In this document: positions 9,088 through 17,758 of the stretch, piece after piece
Layout: each line of letters opens with the position of its first letter
Position numbering within the stretch: position 1 is the stretch's first letter
Assembly: GCA_019637155.1 (NCBI GenBank)
Contig: JAHBWE010000020.1
Location: 123,631 to 187,630, forward strand
DNA length: 64,000 bases
DNA from: Labilithrix sp.
GTDB taxonomy: Bacteria; Myxococcota_A; Polyangia; Polyangiales; Polyangiaceae
Reading direction: 5' to 3'
Made by a program: the position numbers and the translations under genes
The notes under the pieces: model-generated
Database searches by the model: none
What the model saw: the letters and a program-made list of their open reading frames with translations, nothing else
What the model was told of the DNA's origin: nothing

Positions 9088-11538
9088 ATGACCGAGCACC
9101 CCACCGCTCCACTCCCCGTCATCACCACGAATCTCCTCGAGAAACGGGAGCGGGGTTACCTGGCGTGGGTCGCGGTCGCGAACGAGATCGCGAAGCTCCC
9201 GCTCGAGTCGCCGCCGATCGACGCGTCGACCCACGCGCTCGAGATCCGCGTCGAGAGCTACGACCAGCCGCTCATCGTCCTCGCCGATCCGATGGGCGCG
9301 CCGACGACGGAGGGCTTCCCGCTCCGCCTCCGTCCGCTCGACGAGGAGCAGGAGAACGCGCTCCGGCTCGAGCTCTTCTCCGGCGGCGCCGCACAAGAAG
9401 CCCCGAAGCCCCAGGCGAACCACAAGATCTCGATGGTCGGGATCTCCGCGCCGGCCGAGGCCACCGTGAGCGCGGACCACGCGAACGCGCTGAACCGCAT
9501 GACGCAGGGCGGCGCGAGCAGCGCGGCGAAGCGCACGCCGGGATCGCTGAAGGGGCGCTCGCTCGGGGACGGCCGCTTCATCCTCGACAAGCTCCTCGGC
9601 GGCGGCGCGAGCGGCGAGGTCTACAAGGCGGTCCACACCGCGCTCCGCCGCCCCGTCGCGGTGAAGGTCCTCCACACCACGCTCCAGCAGAGCGAGGACT
9701 ACGCGACGCGCTTCTACGCCGAGGCCCTCGCCGCGAGCCGCCTCGATCACCGCAACGTCCTCCGCGTCATCGACTACGGACAGGAGGCGGACGGCCTCCT
9801 CTACATCGTCATGGAGCTCATCACCGGGAAGAGCTTCATGGACATCCTCCTCGAGGAGGGTCCGCTCTCGGAGGAGCGGATCGTCGATCTCGTCTCGCAG
9901 GCCTGCGCCGGCCTCGCGCACGCGCACGACGCGGGCGTCATCCACCGCGACATCAAGCCGGAGAACATCCTCGTCGTGAAGGTGCGCGACGACGAGGGCA
10001 AGGAGACCGACTGCGCGAAGGTCTGCGACTTCGGCATCGCGCAGTGGACCCCGCCGAAGACGGAGGGCGGCTCCCAGATCCCGAAGGTGGACGCGTCCAA
10101 GATCGTCGGAACGCCCGGCTACATGGCGCCGGAGCAGATCCAGAACGATCCGGTCGACGCGCGCACGGACGTCTACGCCCTCGGCGTCGTGATGTACGAG
10201 CTCGCGACCGGCCGCGTCCCGTTCCTCTCCGAGGACGCGATGGAGATCCTCACCTGCCACATGGTCGAGACGCCGGAGCCGCCGTCGACGTACCAGCCGT
10301 CGATCACGCCGCGCCTCGAGCGCCTCATCATGAAGGCGCTCGAGAAGGAGCCCGAGCGCCGCCACGACGACATGCGCGATCTCCGCGCCGCGCTGCGCCA
10401 CCTCGTCGACGACGACTGGGCGAGCACCTCCGGCTCGTTTCGGAAGATCTCGATCCGGCAGACGCCGCTCACCGCGAGCGACTTCGTCAACGACACCGCC
10501 AACGCGCTCGGCGTCCTCCACGACATCGAGGAGCGCGATCGCGCCGCCGGGTTCAGCGCGCTCTCCGAGGCGCTGAAGCTCGCGACGATGGAGGGGCGCA
10601 CCAAGCTCGCGCGCGACCTCGTCGCGTGGCTCCACACGCGGCTCGCCGATCCGGGCCTCCCCGACGCGGAGAAGGACCTCGCCCAGCGCGCGCTCCACGT
10701 CCTCCGCGAGCCCGAGGTCGCGCGCCAGCACGCGATCAAGCTCCTCGACGGGAAGATCGATCACGACGAGGCGGCGCTCACGATGCTGCGCGAGGCGGGG
10801 CCGCTCGCGGCGCGCGCGTTGATCGACTCGCGGCGCGTTCGTCCGCCCGGCCTCGAGCTCCGCGCGCGCTTCGTCGCCACGCTGCGCGCGATCGGCCCGT
10901 CCGCGCTCCCCGTCATCATCGCCGCGCTCGAGCCGCTCGCGGCGGTCGCGAGCCGGCACGACGAAGCGATGGCGGAGGACCTCCTCCGCTCGCTCCCCGA
11001 CGGACGATCCGACGCGGCGGGCGACGTCACGGTGCGCTTCGTCCGGCTCGACAAGCCCACGCTCGGCGTCACCGCGCTCCGCGCGACGACCGCGCTCTGG
11101 GGTGTGCGCGCGCGTCCGCTCCTCGTCGGCGTGCTCGACTCGAACGACGACGCGTTCCGCGCCATCGCGATCGAGGAGCTCTATCGCCTCGGCTGCATCG
11201 ACGACGTCGTCGTCGAGCGGCTCGGGCGCATCGTCCTCGGCCAGCAACCCGCGGGCGAGGAACTCAAAGTCGCAGCGGCGAGCGTGTTCGGAGCTGCGAC
11301 AACGGACGCGCGGACACGTGCGACAGGGATCCTCGTCACGCGCCTCGCGCCCGAGAAGGGCCTCATGAGCTCCATCCGCTCCGCGCTCGGCCCGCGCGAC
11401 GATCAGCGTTTCGTCGTCGCCCTCGCGCGCGCCCTCTTCCTCCTCGATCCGGCCGGATCCCGCGTGGTTCTCGAGCGTTTCGCGGGTGGACGCCCGGACG
11501 TCCGGCCTCACATCGACGCGATCCTGGCGGGTCGATAG
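9088..11538 (+). CDS. Soluble Ser/Thr protein kinase with C-terminal alpha-helical repeats
   Basis: An 816-residue kinase. Residues 1-155 form an N-terminal region without a recognised family (it contains RVESYDQPLIVLADP). The kinase domain runs about 160-445: glycine loop LGGGASGEVYKA, Lys193 in VAVKVL, HRDIKPEN at 286-293, DFG at 314-316 and APE at 347-349, all intact. The remaining 370 residues are helical with repeated pieces such as REPEVARQHAIKLL, ATLRAIGPSALPVIIAAL and LGVTALRATTALWGVRARP, resembling HEAT-type repeats. No transmembrane helix is visible, unlike most kinases in this window, so it is likely cytoplasmic with the repeats as partner-binding platform. A candidate promoter lies at 9037-9064. 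Confidence 0.92.
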   Translation: MTEHPTAPLPVITTNLLEKRERGYLAWVAVANEIAKLPLESPPIDASTHALEIRVESYDQPLIVLADPMGAPTTEGFPLRLRPLDEEQENALRLELFSGGAAQEAPKPQANHKISMVGISAPAEATVSADHANALNRMTQGGASSAAKRTPGSLKGRSLGDGRFILDKLLGGGASGEVYKAVHTALRRPVAVKVLHTTLQQSEDYATRFYAEALAASRLDHRNVLRVIDYGQEADGLLYIVMELITGKSFMDILLEEGPLSEERIVDLVSQACAGLAHAHDAGVIHRDIKPENILVVKVRDDEGKETDCAKVCDFGIAQWTPPKTEGGSQIPKVDASKIVGTPGYMAPEQIQNDPVDARTDVYALGVVMYELATGRVPFLSEDAMEILTCHMVETPEPPSTYQPSITPRLERLIMKALEKEPERRHDDMRDLRAALRHLVDDDWASTSGSFRKISIRQTPLTASDFVNDTANALGVLHDIEERDRAAGFSALSEALKLATMEGRTKLARDLVAWLHTRLADPGLPDAEKDLAQRALHVLREPEVARQHAIKLLDGKIDHDEAALTMLREAGPLAARALIDSRRVRPPGLELRARFVATLRAIGPSALPVIIAALEPLAAVASRHDEAMAEDLLRSLPDGRSDAAGDVTVRFVRLDKPTLGVTALRATTALWGVRARPLLVGVLDSNDDAFRAIAIEELYRLGCIDDVVVERLGRIVLGQQPAGEELKVAAASVFGAATTDARTRATGILVTRLAPEKGLMSSIRSALGPRDDQRFVVALARALFLLDPAGSRVVLERFAGGRPDVRPHIDAILAGR

Positions 11539-11617
11539 GTGAGGCGAGCGGACGCGCTCTCCTCCGTTTCGACCGAACTGCGGCCGTTTGTCGGACTGGA
11601 ACGCGGAATACGCTCGA

Positions 11618-11635
11618 GGTTCGGGAGCACGAACC
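11618..11635. promoter_or_regulatory. Inverted repeat upstream of XRE gene
   Basis: GGTTCG and CGAACC flank a six-base spacer in the 128-base gap between the kinase stop and the XRE start at 11667. Its position 32 bases before an HTH gene makes an operator possible; a weak terminator for the kinase gene is the alternative, though no T-run follows. Confidence 0.35.
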
Positions 11636-11666
11636 AGGCTCGCTCCGGTTCGCGCTACAAGGCGGT

Positions 11667-12023
11667 ATGGGCAAGGCTGCGGCCGCGAAACGAGTGACAC
11701 GTTCGCGACATCGTGAACGTCCTGATCCGCTCGCGGCTCGCATCGGGGCCCGCATCCGCCAGCTGCGCACGGAGACGGAGTTCCCGTTCGACGCCTTCGT
11801 CGAGGAGACCGGCCTCGGGCGCGGCTACGTCTCGGAGCTCGAACGCGGCCTCGTCGTCCCCGGCGTCGGGACGCTCGCGCGCGTGGCCTCCGCGCTCGGC
11901 GTGACGATCGCCGATCTCGTGTCCGGCGACACCGAGCGCGAGCGCCTCTTCGACGAGCTGCGCGGCAAGCCGGGCTCGCTCGTCCGCTCCCTCCGCGACA
12001 CGGTCCGCCGGGAGTCGAGCTAA
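11667..12023 (+). CDS. XRE-family helix-turn-helix regulator
   Basis: A 118-residue DNA-binding protein. Residues 25-80 are a lambda-Cro/XRE helix-turn-helix: ARIRQLRTETEFPFDAF, then GLGRGYVSELERGLVVPGV as turn plus recognition helix, then LARVASALGVTIADLVSG. A basic N-terminus and a short charged C-terminal tail flank it. There is no second domain, so a sensory ligand is not evident. AAGGCGG directly upstream of ATG is a plausible ribosome site. It converges with the receiver gene, with two bases between the two stops. Role is inferred as a local transcription regulator; the target is unknown. Confidence 0.88.
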   Translation: MGKAAAAKRVTRSRHRERPDPLAARIGARIRQLRTETEFPFDAFVEETGLGRGYVSELERGLVVPGVGTLARVASALGVTIADLVSGDTERERLFDELRGKPGSLVRSLRDTVRRESS

Positions 12024-12025
12024 AT

Positions 12026-12382
12026 TCAGGCGCCGAGCGCCCGCTTCACCGTGTCGACGAGACGCGGGAGCGGGACCGGCTTCGGCAGGATCTCCGCGAA
12101 GAGCCCGTCGGGGTCGGCGAAGCTCACGTGGCCCGTCACCGCGACGAGCGGCACCTTCGCCGTCGCGGCCGCGCCGCGGATCTTCTTCGCGAGGTCGATC
12201 CCGCTCATCGCGCCGAGCGTCAGGTCGGTCAGCACCACCCCGGGCGCGCCGCGCTCCTCGATGCGCGCGAGCGCGTCCTCGCCCGATCCGCAGCCCTCCA
12301 CCTCGAAGCCGTTGAAGGACAAGAACTCCGCGAGCACCTCGCGACCGTCGTCGTGGTCGTCGACGAGGAGAATCCAAGACAT
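12026..12382 (-). CDS. Single-domain response regulator receiver
   Basis: A 118-residue stand-alone receiver (CheY-like) domain. Acidic pair DD at the start (ILLVDDHDD), phosphoacceptor Asp in VVLTDLTL (about residue 52), Thr in VAVTGH and conserved Lys in ILPKP. There is no output domain, so it must act through protein contact, as lone receivers do in phosphorelays and chemotaxis-like pathways. A hybrid kinase with two receivers lies about 0.8 kb away at 13178-15772, a possible partner by proximity only. The start chosen is ATG at 12382, which gives a precise receiver N-terminus; an upstream extension has no domain character. Confidence 0.9.
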   Translation of the reverse strand: MSWILLVDDHDDGREVLAEFLSFNGFEVEGCGSGEDALARIEERGAPGVVLTDLTLGAMSGIDLAKKIRGAAATAKVPLVAVTGHVSFADPDGLFAEILPKPVPLPRLVDTVKRALGA

Positions 12383-12569
12383 GAGCGTAAAGCTAGCGAG
12401 TTCGGGCAAGAGAACCAAGGTCGACCGTGGGAGCGGAAGAGCTTGCCGGCCGAGAAGTGACGAATCGCGCCGCGGAAGCTCCAGCGCCGGGTGGCGGCGG
12501 AACGCGACCACTGTTGCGCCGTGTCACGCGAAATCTCGCGCTCAGCCGCTCTCTTCGCGGATCGGTCAC

Positions 12570-12585
12570 TGGCACGACCGTCGCT
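12570..12585 (+). promoter_or_regulatory. Candidate sigma-54 promoter
   Basis: TGGCACG-ACCG-TCGCT matches the sigma-54 consensus TGGCACG-N4-TTGCW with one core mismatch. The GG and GC dinucleotides are separated by the standard ten bases. It lies 70 bases before the KGG stress-protein start. The whole gap 12383-12654 holds no gene. Confidence 0.45.
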
Positions 12586-12654
12586 TCGCTCCTGTCGGAA
12601 GAACACCACTGATGGAGCGGCATTCGCGTCAGCGAGGCCCGCAGGAGATGAGTC

Positions 12655-13029
12655 ATGTCGATCGACGAGAAGCAGCCCGAGACCACCACGAGCGCAGAGC
12701 CGGCCGCCACGCCCGCGCCCCAACCGTCGCCCGCGACTCCCACGGCCCCGACGCAGGCCGACGGCTCGACCGCGGGAGCGGGCGAGGCGCGCCCCCGCCG
12801 CCGTGGCTTCGCGGCGATGGACCGCGAGCGCGTGAAGGAGATCGCGAGCAAGGGCGGCCGCGCCGCGCACGCCGCCGGCACCGCCCATCAGTTCAACCCC
12901 GACGAGGCGCGCGTCGCCGGCAAGAAGGGCGGCCTCGCCCCCCACGTCCGCCGCGGCGGCGTCCGCCGCCGCCCCCCCGTCGAAACCGCCCCGCCCAACA
13001 GCCAACAAGGCCAGACCGACGGTCGTTAG
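12655..13029 (+). CDS. KGG-motif general stress protein
   Basis: A 124-residue hydrophilic protein. The first 50 residues are Pro/Ala/Thr-rich. The rest carries the stress-induced bacterial acidophilic repeat: GFAAMDRERVKEIASKGG and then FNPDEARVAGKKGG, so the KGG motif appears twice, followed by a basic tail. Related proteins (GsiB, YciG, Con-10 groups) accumulate in desiccation, starvation or general stress and are probably intrinsically disordered protectants. The ribosome site AGGAGATGAGTC before ATG is strong. A sigma-54-like element at 12570-12585 could drive it. Downstream lies a GTCGGGGGC hairpin that may end the transcript. Confidence 0.88.
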   Translation: MSIDEKQPETTTSAEPAATPAPQPSPATPTAPTQADGSTAGAGEARPRRRGFAAMDRERVKEIASKGGRAAHAAGTAHQFNPDEARVAGKKGGLAPHVRRGGVRRRPPVETAPPNSQQGQTDGR

Positions 13030-13033
13030 AGTA

Positions 13034-13077
13034 CTCAACGTCGGGGGCTTCGCCCCCGACACCCCCACCCCAGACAC
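13034..13077. repeat. REP-like palindromic element, copy A
   Basis: CTCAACG leads into a perfect 9-bp stem with TTC loop (GTCGGGGGC / GCCCCCGAC, 13040-13060) and then ACCCCCACCCCAGACAC. Related elements are at 20563-20593 and, inverted, at 26550-26589. It is followed by further small CTTCG-loop hairpins up to 13115. It lies five bases after the KGG gene stop. Confidence 0.65.
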
Positions 13078-13177
13078 GGCCCTCGCGCTTCGCGCTCGGG
13101 GCGCTTCGCGCCCGCATGCGCGGCCGCTTCTGGGGCCCCGGGCGGGAGGCAGGAGGCGGCGCGTGGGATGCGTGCTC

Positions 13178-15772
13178 TCAGTGACCGTCGATCACGGCGA
13201 CCAAAGCCTCGACCAGCTCGTCGGGCTCGATGGGCTTCGCGACGTGCCTATCGAAGCCGGCGTCGAGGACGCGGCGGCGGTCTTCGGCTCGGGCGTAGGC
13301 GGTCATCGCGACGAGCGGGAGCGCGCGCACGCCCTCGGCGGCGCCACGAACGCGGCGAACGAAGGCGTAGCCGTCCTCGCCCGGCATCGCGAGGTCCGAG
13401 ATCGCGACGTCGGGCTTGTCGCTCTCGAGCGCCGCGAGCGCGGCGCCGACGGTCGAGCAGCACCGCACCTTCGCGCCCGCGTCTTCGAGGATCATCGCGA
13501 GGAGCTCGCGCATGTCGGAGTCGTCGTCGAGGACGAGGACCGCGCGGCCCGCGAGCGGCTTCTTCTCCTCCGGACGGCGTGACGGCGGCGGGGCGGCGAC
13601 CGGGCTCGCCGCGCGTTCGTCCGCGGCGGCGGGATCGGCCGGGAGGACGACGGTGAACGTCGCGCCTCGCCCGCGGCCCTCGCTCTCCGCGCGCACCGTC
13701 CCGCCGTGGAGCTCCGCGAGGTGGCGGACGATCGCGAGGCCGAGGCCGAGGCCGCCGTGCGTCCGCGTCGTCGAGCCGTCGGCCTGACGGAAGCGATCGA
13801 ACACGAACGGTAGGAAGTCCGGGTCGATGCCTTCGCCGGTGTCCTGGATGACGAGCTCGAGGCGCGTCGCCGACCTCCGCGCGTGGAGCGTCACCGTGCC
13901 CTCCGCTGGCGTGAACTTCACCGCGTTGAGGAGGAGGTTCCACAGGATCTGCTGGAGGCGATCCTCGTCGGCGACGATGATCCCGAGCGGTTGCTCCACC
14001 CGCACGTCGATGAGGACCCGCTTCGCCGCCGCCGCCGCGCGCGCCGTCTCGATCGCGTTGTCGACGATCGCGCCGACGTCGACGGAGCATGTCGACAGCC
14101 GGAGCTTCCCGGTGATGATGCGCGACACCTCGAGGATGTCCTCGACGAGCTGCACCTGCGTCTTCGCGTTGCGGAGGATCACCTCGAGGCCCTTGCGCCG
14201 GCGCTCGTCGCCCTCCTCGTCCTCTTCGATCAACACGCGCGCCCAGCCGAGGATCGCGTTCAGCGGGTTGCGGAGCTCGTGCGAGACGGTGGCGAGGAAC
14301 TCGTCCTTGGACCGGTTCGCCGTCTCCGCCGCCGCGCGCGCGCGTTGCTCGCGTTCGAGGATCTCGATCCGCTCGACCTCGATCCGCTTCTTCGCGGTGA
14401 TGTCGAGCATCGCGCCGAGGAAACGCACGACCTTGCCGTTCTCCGCGATCGCGACGCCGCGCGCGGACACCCAGCGCTCGACGCCGTCCTCGATCCCGAT
14501 CGCGCGGTACTCCACGTCGAAGCTCATGTCGGCGCCGGGGTCGAGCACGCGCCGCACCTCCGCGCGGACGCGATCGCGGTCGGCGGGATGGATGCCCTCG
14601 ATGAAGGTGGCCCACGTGATCTCCGCGTCGGGGCCGAGGCCGGCGAGCGCCTTGCACCGCGCGTCCCAGCGGAGCTGCTCGGTGAGCGGGTTGTAGTCCC
14701 ACGTCCCGAGGCCCGCCGCCTCGAGCGCGATGCGGAGCCGCGCTTCGCCGGCGCGCAGCTCGAGCTCGGCGAGCTCCGCGCGGTGCCGCGCCTCGCGCGC
14801 TTCGTCGTAGAGCCGCGCGTTCTCGAAGGCGGAGGCGGCGTGGCTCGCCGCGATCGCGACGAGCTCCTCGTCGCGCAGGTCGAACACGTACGCCGCCTCG
14901 TGCACGAGGACGAGCGCGCCCTCGACCGTGCCGTCGCGCGCGACGACCGGCGCCGCGAGCAGGCTCCCGATCGGACGGCCGCCGAGCTTGCGCGCGTCGT
15001 CGTGTCGCGCGATGCGTCCGCGCTCGAAGACGCGCGCGAGGACCGGCGCGTTGGGCCCGAGCTCTTCGAGCACGGCGCGGAGACGACCGACCTGCGCGAG
15101 CCCCCAGCGCCCGTCGCGCTGCCGATAGTGGAACGCCGCGCCCGACGCGCGCGTGAGATCGCGGCCTTGCGCCGCGAGGCGCGCGGCGATGTTCGCGACG
15201 TCGAGGTCCTCCGTCAGCGCGCCGTGGATGCGGAGGAGCGCCTCCACCGTGGCGGCCTGCTCCGACGGCGGCGCCGCCGCGACGAGCCGCTCGGAGAGGC
15301 GGCCGCTCCCTTCGTCCGAGCGCGGCGCGAGCGAGTCGCGCGCGTTCTTCTGCCAGAGCTCGACGAAGACGGTGACCTTCGCGAGCAGGACGTCGGGATC
15401 GAGCGGCTTCGAGAGGAAGTCGACCGCGCCGCTCTCGTAGCCGCGTGCGACCTGCGCCCGCGTGGGTTCGTTGGCGGTGACGATGATGATCGGGAGCGCC
15501 TTCGAGCGCGCGTGCTTCTTGAGGAGGACCGCGGTCTCGAGCCCGTCGAGCTCGGGCATCTGCAGATCGAGGAGGACGAGCGCGAGGTCGGTGGCCTCCG
15601 CGACCTGGACCGCCTCCGCGCCGCTGCTCACGGAGACGAGGTGCGTCCCGAGCGGCTCGAGGGTCGCCTCGAGCGCCATCAGGTTCGGCGGGTGATCGTC
15701 GACGAGGAGGATCGTCGCCCGGCGCTCGACCGGGGTCGTCGCGGCCGTCGCCAACTGTCCCGTTCCGCCCAC
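13178..15772 (-). CDS. Hybrid sensor histidine kinase (REC-GAF-PAS-HisKA-HATPase-REC)
   Basis: An 864-residue phosphorelay protein without transmembrane segments. Order: receiver 20-140 (Asp69 in LLDLQMPELDG, Lys122), GAF-like domain about 175-320, PAS/PAC about 340-460 (WATFIEGIHPADRDRV), HisKA with His498 in SHELRNPLNA, HATPase with N-box NLLLNAVKF, DTGEGI and GLGLGLAIV (about 600-712), and a C-terminal receiver 743-862 (Asp793, Lys846). Signals may arrive through the N-terminal receiver or the GAF and PAS pockets; the last receiver can pass phosphate to a histidine-phosphotransfer protein or back. The lone receiver at 12026-12382 could be downstream. The start is GTG at 15772; the gene is divergent from the lipoprotein at 15844. 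Confidence 0.95.
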   Translation of the reverse strand: MGGTGQLATAATTPVERRATILLVDDHPPNLMALEATLEPLGTHLVSVSSGAEAVQVAEATDLALVLLDLQMPELDGLETAVLLKKHARSKALPIIIVTANEPTRAQVARGYESGAVDFLSKPLDPDVLLAKVTVFVELWQKNARDSLAPRSDEGSGRLSERLVAAAPPSEQAATVEALLRIHGALTEDLDVANIAARLAAQGRDLTRASGAAFHYRQRDGRWGLAQVGRLRAVLEELGPNAPVLARVFERGRIARHDDARKLGGRPIGSLLAAPVVARDGTVEGALVLVHEAAYVFDLRDEELVAIAASHAASAFENARLYDEAREARHRAELAELELRAGEARLRIALEAAGLGTWDYNPLTEQLRWDARCKALAGLGPDAEITWATFIEGIHPADRDRVRAEVRRVLDPGADMSFDVEYRAIGIEDGVERWVSARGVAIAENGKVVRFLGAMLDITAKKRIEVERIEILEREQRARAAAETANRSKDEFLATVSHELRNPLNAILGWARVLIEEDEEGDERRRKGLEVILRNAKTQVQLVEDILEVSRIITGKLRLSTCSVDVGAIVDNAIETARAAAAAKRVLIDVRVEQPLGIIVADEDRLQQILWNLLLNAVKFTPAEGTVTLHARRSATRLELVIQDTGEGIDPDFLPFVFDRFRQADGSTTRTHGGLGLGLAIVRHLAELHGGTVRAESEGRGRGATFTVVLPADPAAADERAASPVAAPPPSRRPEEKKPLAGRAVLVLDDDSDMRELLAMILEDAGAKVRCCSTVGAALAALESDKPDVAISDLAMPGEDGYAFVRRVRGAAEGVRALPLVAMTAYARAEDRRRVLDAGFDRHVAKPIEPDELVEALVAVIDGH

Positions 15773-15843
15773 TGCTCAATCGAAGGCCCGGACCGGGGAT
15801 CGGTCAACGCGGCGAGTTTTCCCAGGCGCGCTATGGTGTGCGG

Positions 15844-17046
15844 GTGCCGCGCTGGCTCTTCCTTTTCATGCTCGCCGCCGCGTGCGGCAGCGACGACGCC
15901 CAGCCCGAAGGTCCGCCGATCGATCTCCCGCGCCGCGACGCAGCGCCGCCGCCGAGCTCCGACGCGGAGGCGTGCGAGACGCTGACGGATCCGAACAACT
16001 GCGGAGCATGCGGCCGCGTTTGTCCGAGCGGGCCGCGCGGTGCGGCGGCGTGCGCCGGCGGGACGTGCGTGCTCACGTGCGAGCGCGGCTGGGGCGACTG
16101 CAACGCGAGCGCGATCGACGGCTGCGAGACCGACCTCGACAAGACGATCGACCACTGCGGCGCCTGCGGCCGCGATTGCCGGACGTGCGAGGGGACGACG
16201 TGCACGGCGGGGGCCTGCGACGCGAAGACCTTCGCGACGCGGCCCGCTCCGATCACGCTCCTCTCGGTCGACGCGACGCTCCTGACGATCGCGGACGCCG
16301 CGAGCGTCGACCAGCTCGCGCGGGGCGACGCCGCGCTCGCGCACGTCTACGACGTCCCGAAGACGCCGTGGCTCGTCGCGAACGGCGCGCAGGTCCTCTT
16401 CGTCTTCCCCGGCCGCGAAGCGTACTCCGGCATCTACGCGACGTCGGCCGGCTTCGTCGGCCCGCAGATCGCGGCCTACGCGCAGGGCAAGAGCGTCGAC
16501 ACGTTCGGCGTCGACGACACCGGCGTCTACTGGGCGGAGGAGACGACGGGGCAGGCGCGGGCGCTCGTGCGCTGCAAGGACTGCGCGGTGCCGACCGTGC
16601 TCTCGCCGAGCGAAAACGAGCTGCGCCCCGGCGCGATCGCGCTCGACGCGACGACGGTCTACTTCGCGGCCGGCGACATGATCCGCCGCGTAGAGAAGAC
16701 GGCGGAGGGCCTCCGCACGCTCGCGGTCGGGCAGTCGGGGCGCTCCCTCGCGGTAGATGCAGATTACATCTATTGGATCAACGAGGAGAGCAAGGATCTC
16801 GCCCGCCTCGCCAAGGTCGGCGGCGGCACGCCGGAGCGGCTCGTGACCGGCCTCGACGCGCCGCGCTCGCTCCTCCTCGCCGGCGAGCACCTCTACGTCG
16901 GCGATCGGAGCGCGCTCTTCCGCGTCGACAAGGACGGCGGCCGCCGCCTCGATCTCGCGACGACCGAGACGCTCGGCCCCCTCGCGATCGAGGGGGCCTG
17001 CATCTGGTACGGCGCCGGCACGGACATCCGCCGCGTCGCGCGCTGA
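15844..17046 (+). CDS. Cys-rich lipoprotein with beta-propeller repeats
   Basis: A surface lipoprotein of about 400 residues. The signal PRWLFLFMLAAAC ends in a lipobox. It is followed by an acidic/Pro spacer and two Cys clusters with the myxobacterial signature NNCGACGRVC and DHCGACGRDC, likely disulfide-bonded. From residue about 130 there are six-bladed-propeller-like repeats with GVYWAEE, TVYFAAGDMIRRV and YIYWINEESKDLARL. Such proteins are abundant in Polyangiales; no function is established. GTG 15838 and GTG 15844 are both in frame. I prefer 15844, because TATGGT at 15832-15837 then lies six bases upstream, as for other first genes here. An A/T-codon patch occurs at 16755-16775. Confidence 0.85.
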   Translation: MPRWLFLFMLAAACGSDDAQPEGPPIDLPRRDAAPPPSSDAEACETLTDPNNCGACGRVCPSGPRGAAACAGGTCVLTCERGWGDCNASAIDGCETDLDKTIDHCGACGRDCRTCEGTTCTAGACDAKTFATRPAPITLLSVDATLLTIADAASVDQLARGDAALAHVYDVPKTPWLVANGAQVLFVFPGREAYSGIYATSAGFVGPQIAAYAQGKSVDTFGVDDTGVYWAEETTGQARALVRCKDCAVPTVLSPSENELRPGAIALDATTVYFAAGDMIRRVEKTAEGLRTLAVGQSGRSLAVDADYIYWINEESKDLARLAKVGGGTPERLVTGLDAPRSLLLAGEHLYVGDRSALFRVDKDGGRRLDLATTETLGPLAIEGACIWYGAGTDIRRVAR

Positions 17047-17054
17047 GCGCGGGA

Positions 17055-17726
17055 CTACTCGCCGAGGCAGACCTTCGCCTGGCCACCCTTGAGGGCGGTC
17101 GCGGTCGAGCACTGCTTGTTCTTGCACTCGTTGTTGATGGTGCAGCTCTTGTGGCACTCGTTCTTGCCGGCCGCGGAGAGGATCGCGGTCTTGCCCGGCG
17201 GGCACGCGAACGGAGCCGCGCCCGCGTCCACCACCGTGGCGGGAGCTCCGGCGTCGGCGGTGGCGACCGCGACGGCGCCGCTGTCCGCGCCCGCGTCGAC
17301 CTTCTTGTGCGGCACGACGGTGGAGGTGAACGCCGCGTCGGTGACCCAGCCCATCAGCGTCACGGTGGGGTTGCTCGGGTCCTGGAACTGGATGAGCGAG
17401 TCCTTGCCGTTCGTCGCGATGCGCTCGACTTGCGTGCCGACCTTCAGCGTCGCGACGATGTTGGCGCCGCCGGGGGAGGTGCGCGGCGTGGCCTGGGTCG
17501 CGATGACGCGATCCTCGTCGAGCGGCGTCTCGGTCGCGAAGCGCGCGACCGCGGCGGCGTTCGCGGCGGTGACCGGCGTCGAGTCCGGCGGCGCCGCGTC
17601 GAGCGGGACCTCCTCCTCCGCGACGGACGCCTCGGGGGTCGCGGCCTCGTCGGTCTTCTTCTTGAGCATGTCGCAGCCGGTGACGGCGACGATCGAAGCG
17701 AGCATGAACACGGTCAGGTTCCGCAT
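17055..17726 (-). CDS. Lipoprotein with SH3-like domain
   Basis: A 223-residue lipoprotein: signal RNLTVFMLASIVAVTGC with lipobox, a Lys/Glu/Ala-rich spacer, then a domain VGTQVERIATNGKDSLIQF...MGWVTDAAF that resembles bacterial SH3 repeats, then an Ala/Val-rich linker and a C-terminal Cys-rich module (FACPPGKTAIL, ECHKSCTINNECKNKQC). SH3-like domains often bind cell-wall or short peptides. ATG 17726 is preceded by AGGAG at proper spacing, which decides the start over longer frames. It lies 32 bases downstream of the kinase at 17759-19108 on the same strand and probably shares its transcript. Confidence 0.82.
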   Translation of the reverse strand: MRNLTVFMLASIVAVTGCDMLKKKTDEAATPEASVAEEEVPLDAAPPDSTPVTAANAAAVARFATETPLDEDRVIATQATPRTSPGGANIVATLKVGTQVERIATNGKDSLIQFQDPSNPTVTLMGWVTDAAFTSTVVPHKKVDAGADSGAVAVATADAGAPATVVDAGAAPFACPPGKTAILSAAGKNECHKSCTINNECKNKQCSTATALKGGQAKVCLGE

Positions 17727-17758
17727 CAGGATTCTCCTGAGCGCCTGCATATCACGCT

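Noticed and set aside
8911..11700. Minus-strand open frame of about 930 codons
   Set aside because: Antisense of the well-supported kinase at 9088-11538; low-complexity composition and no domain.
12026..12511. Longer receiver protein starting at 12511
   Set aside because: The extra 43 residues have no motif and the start at 12382 matches receiver domains exactly.
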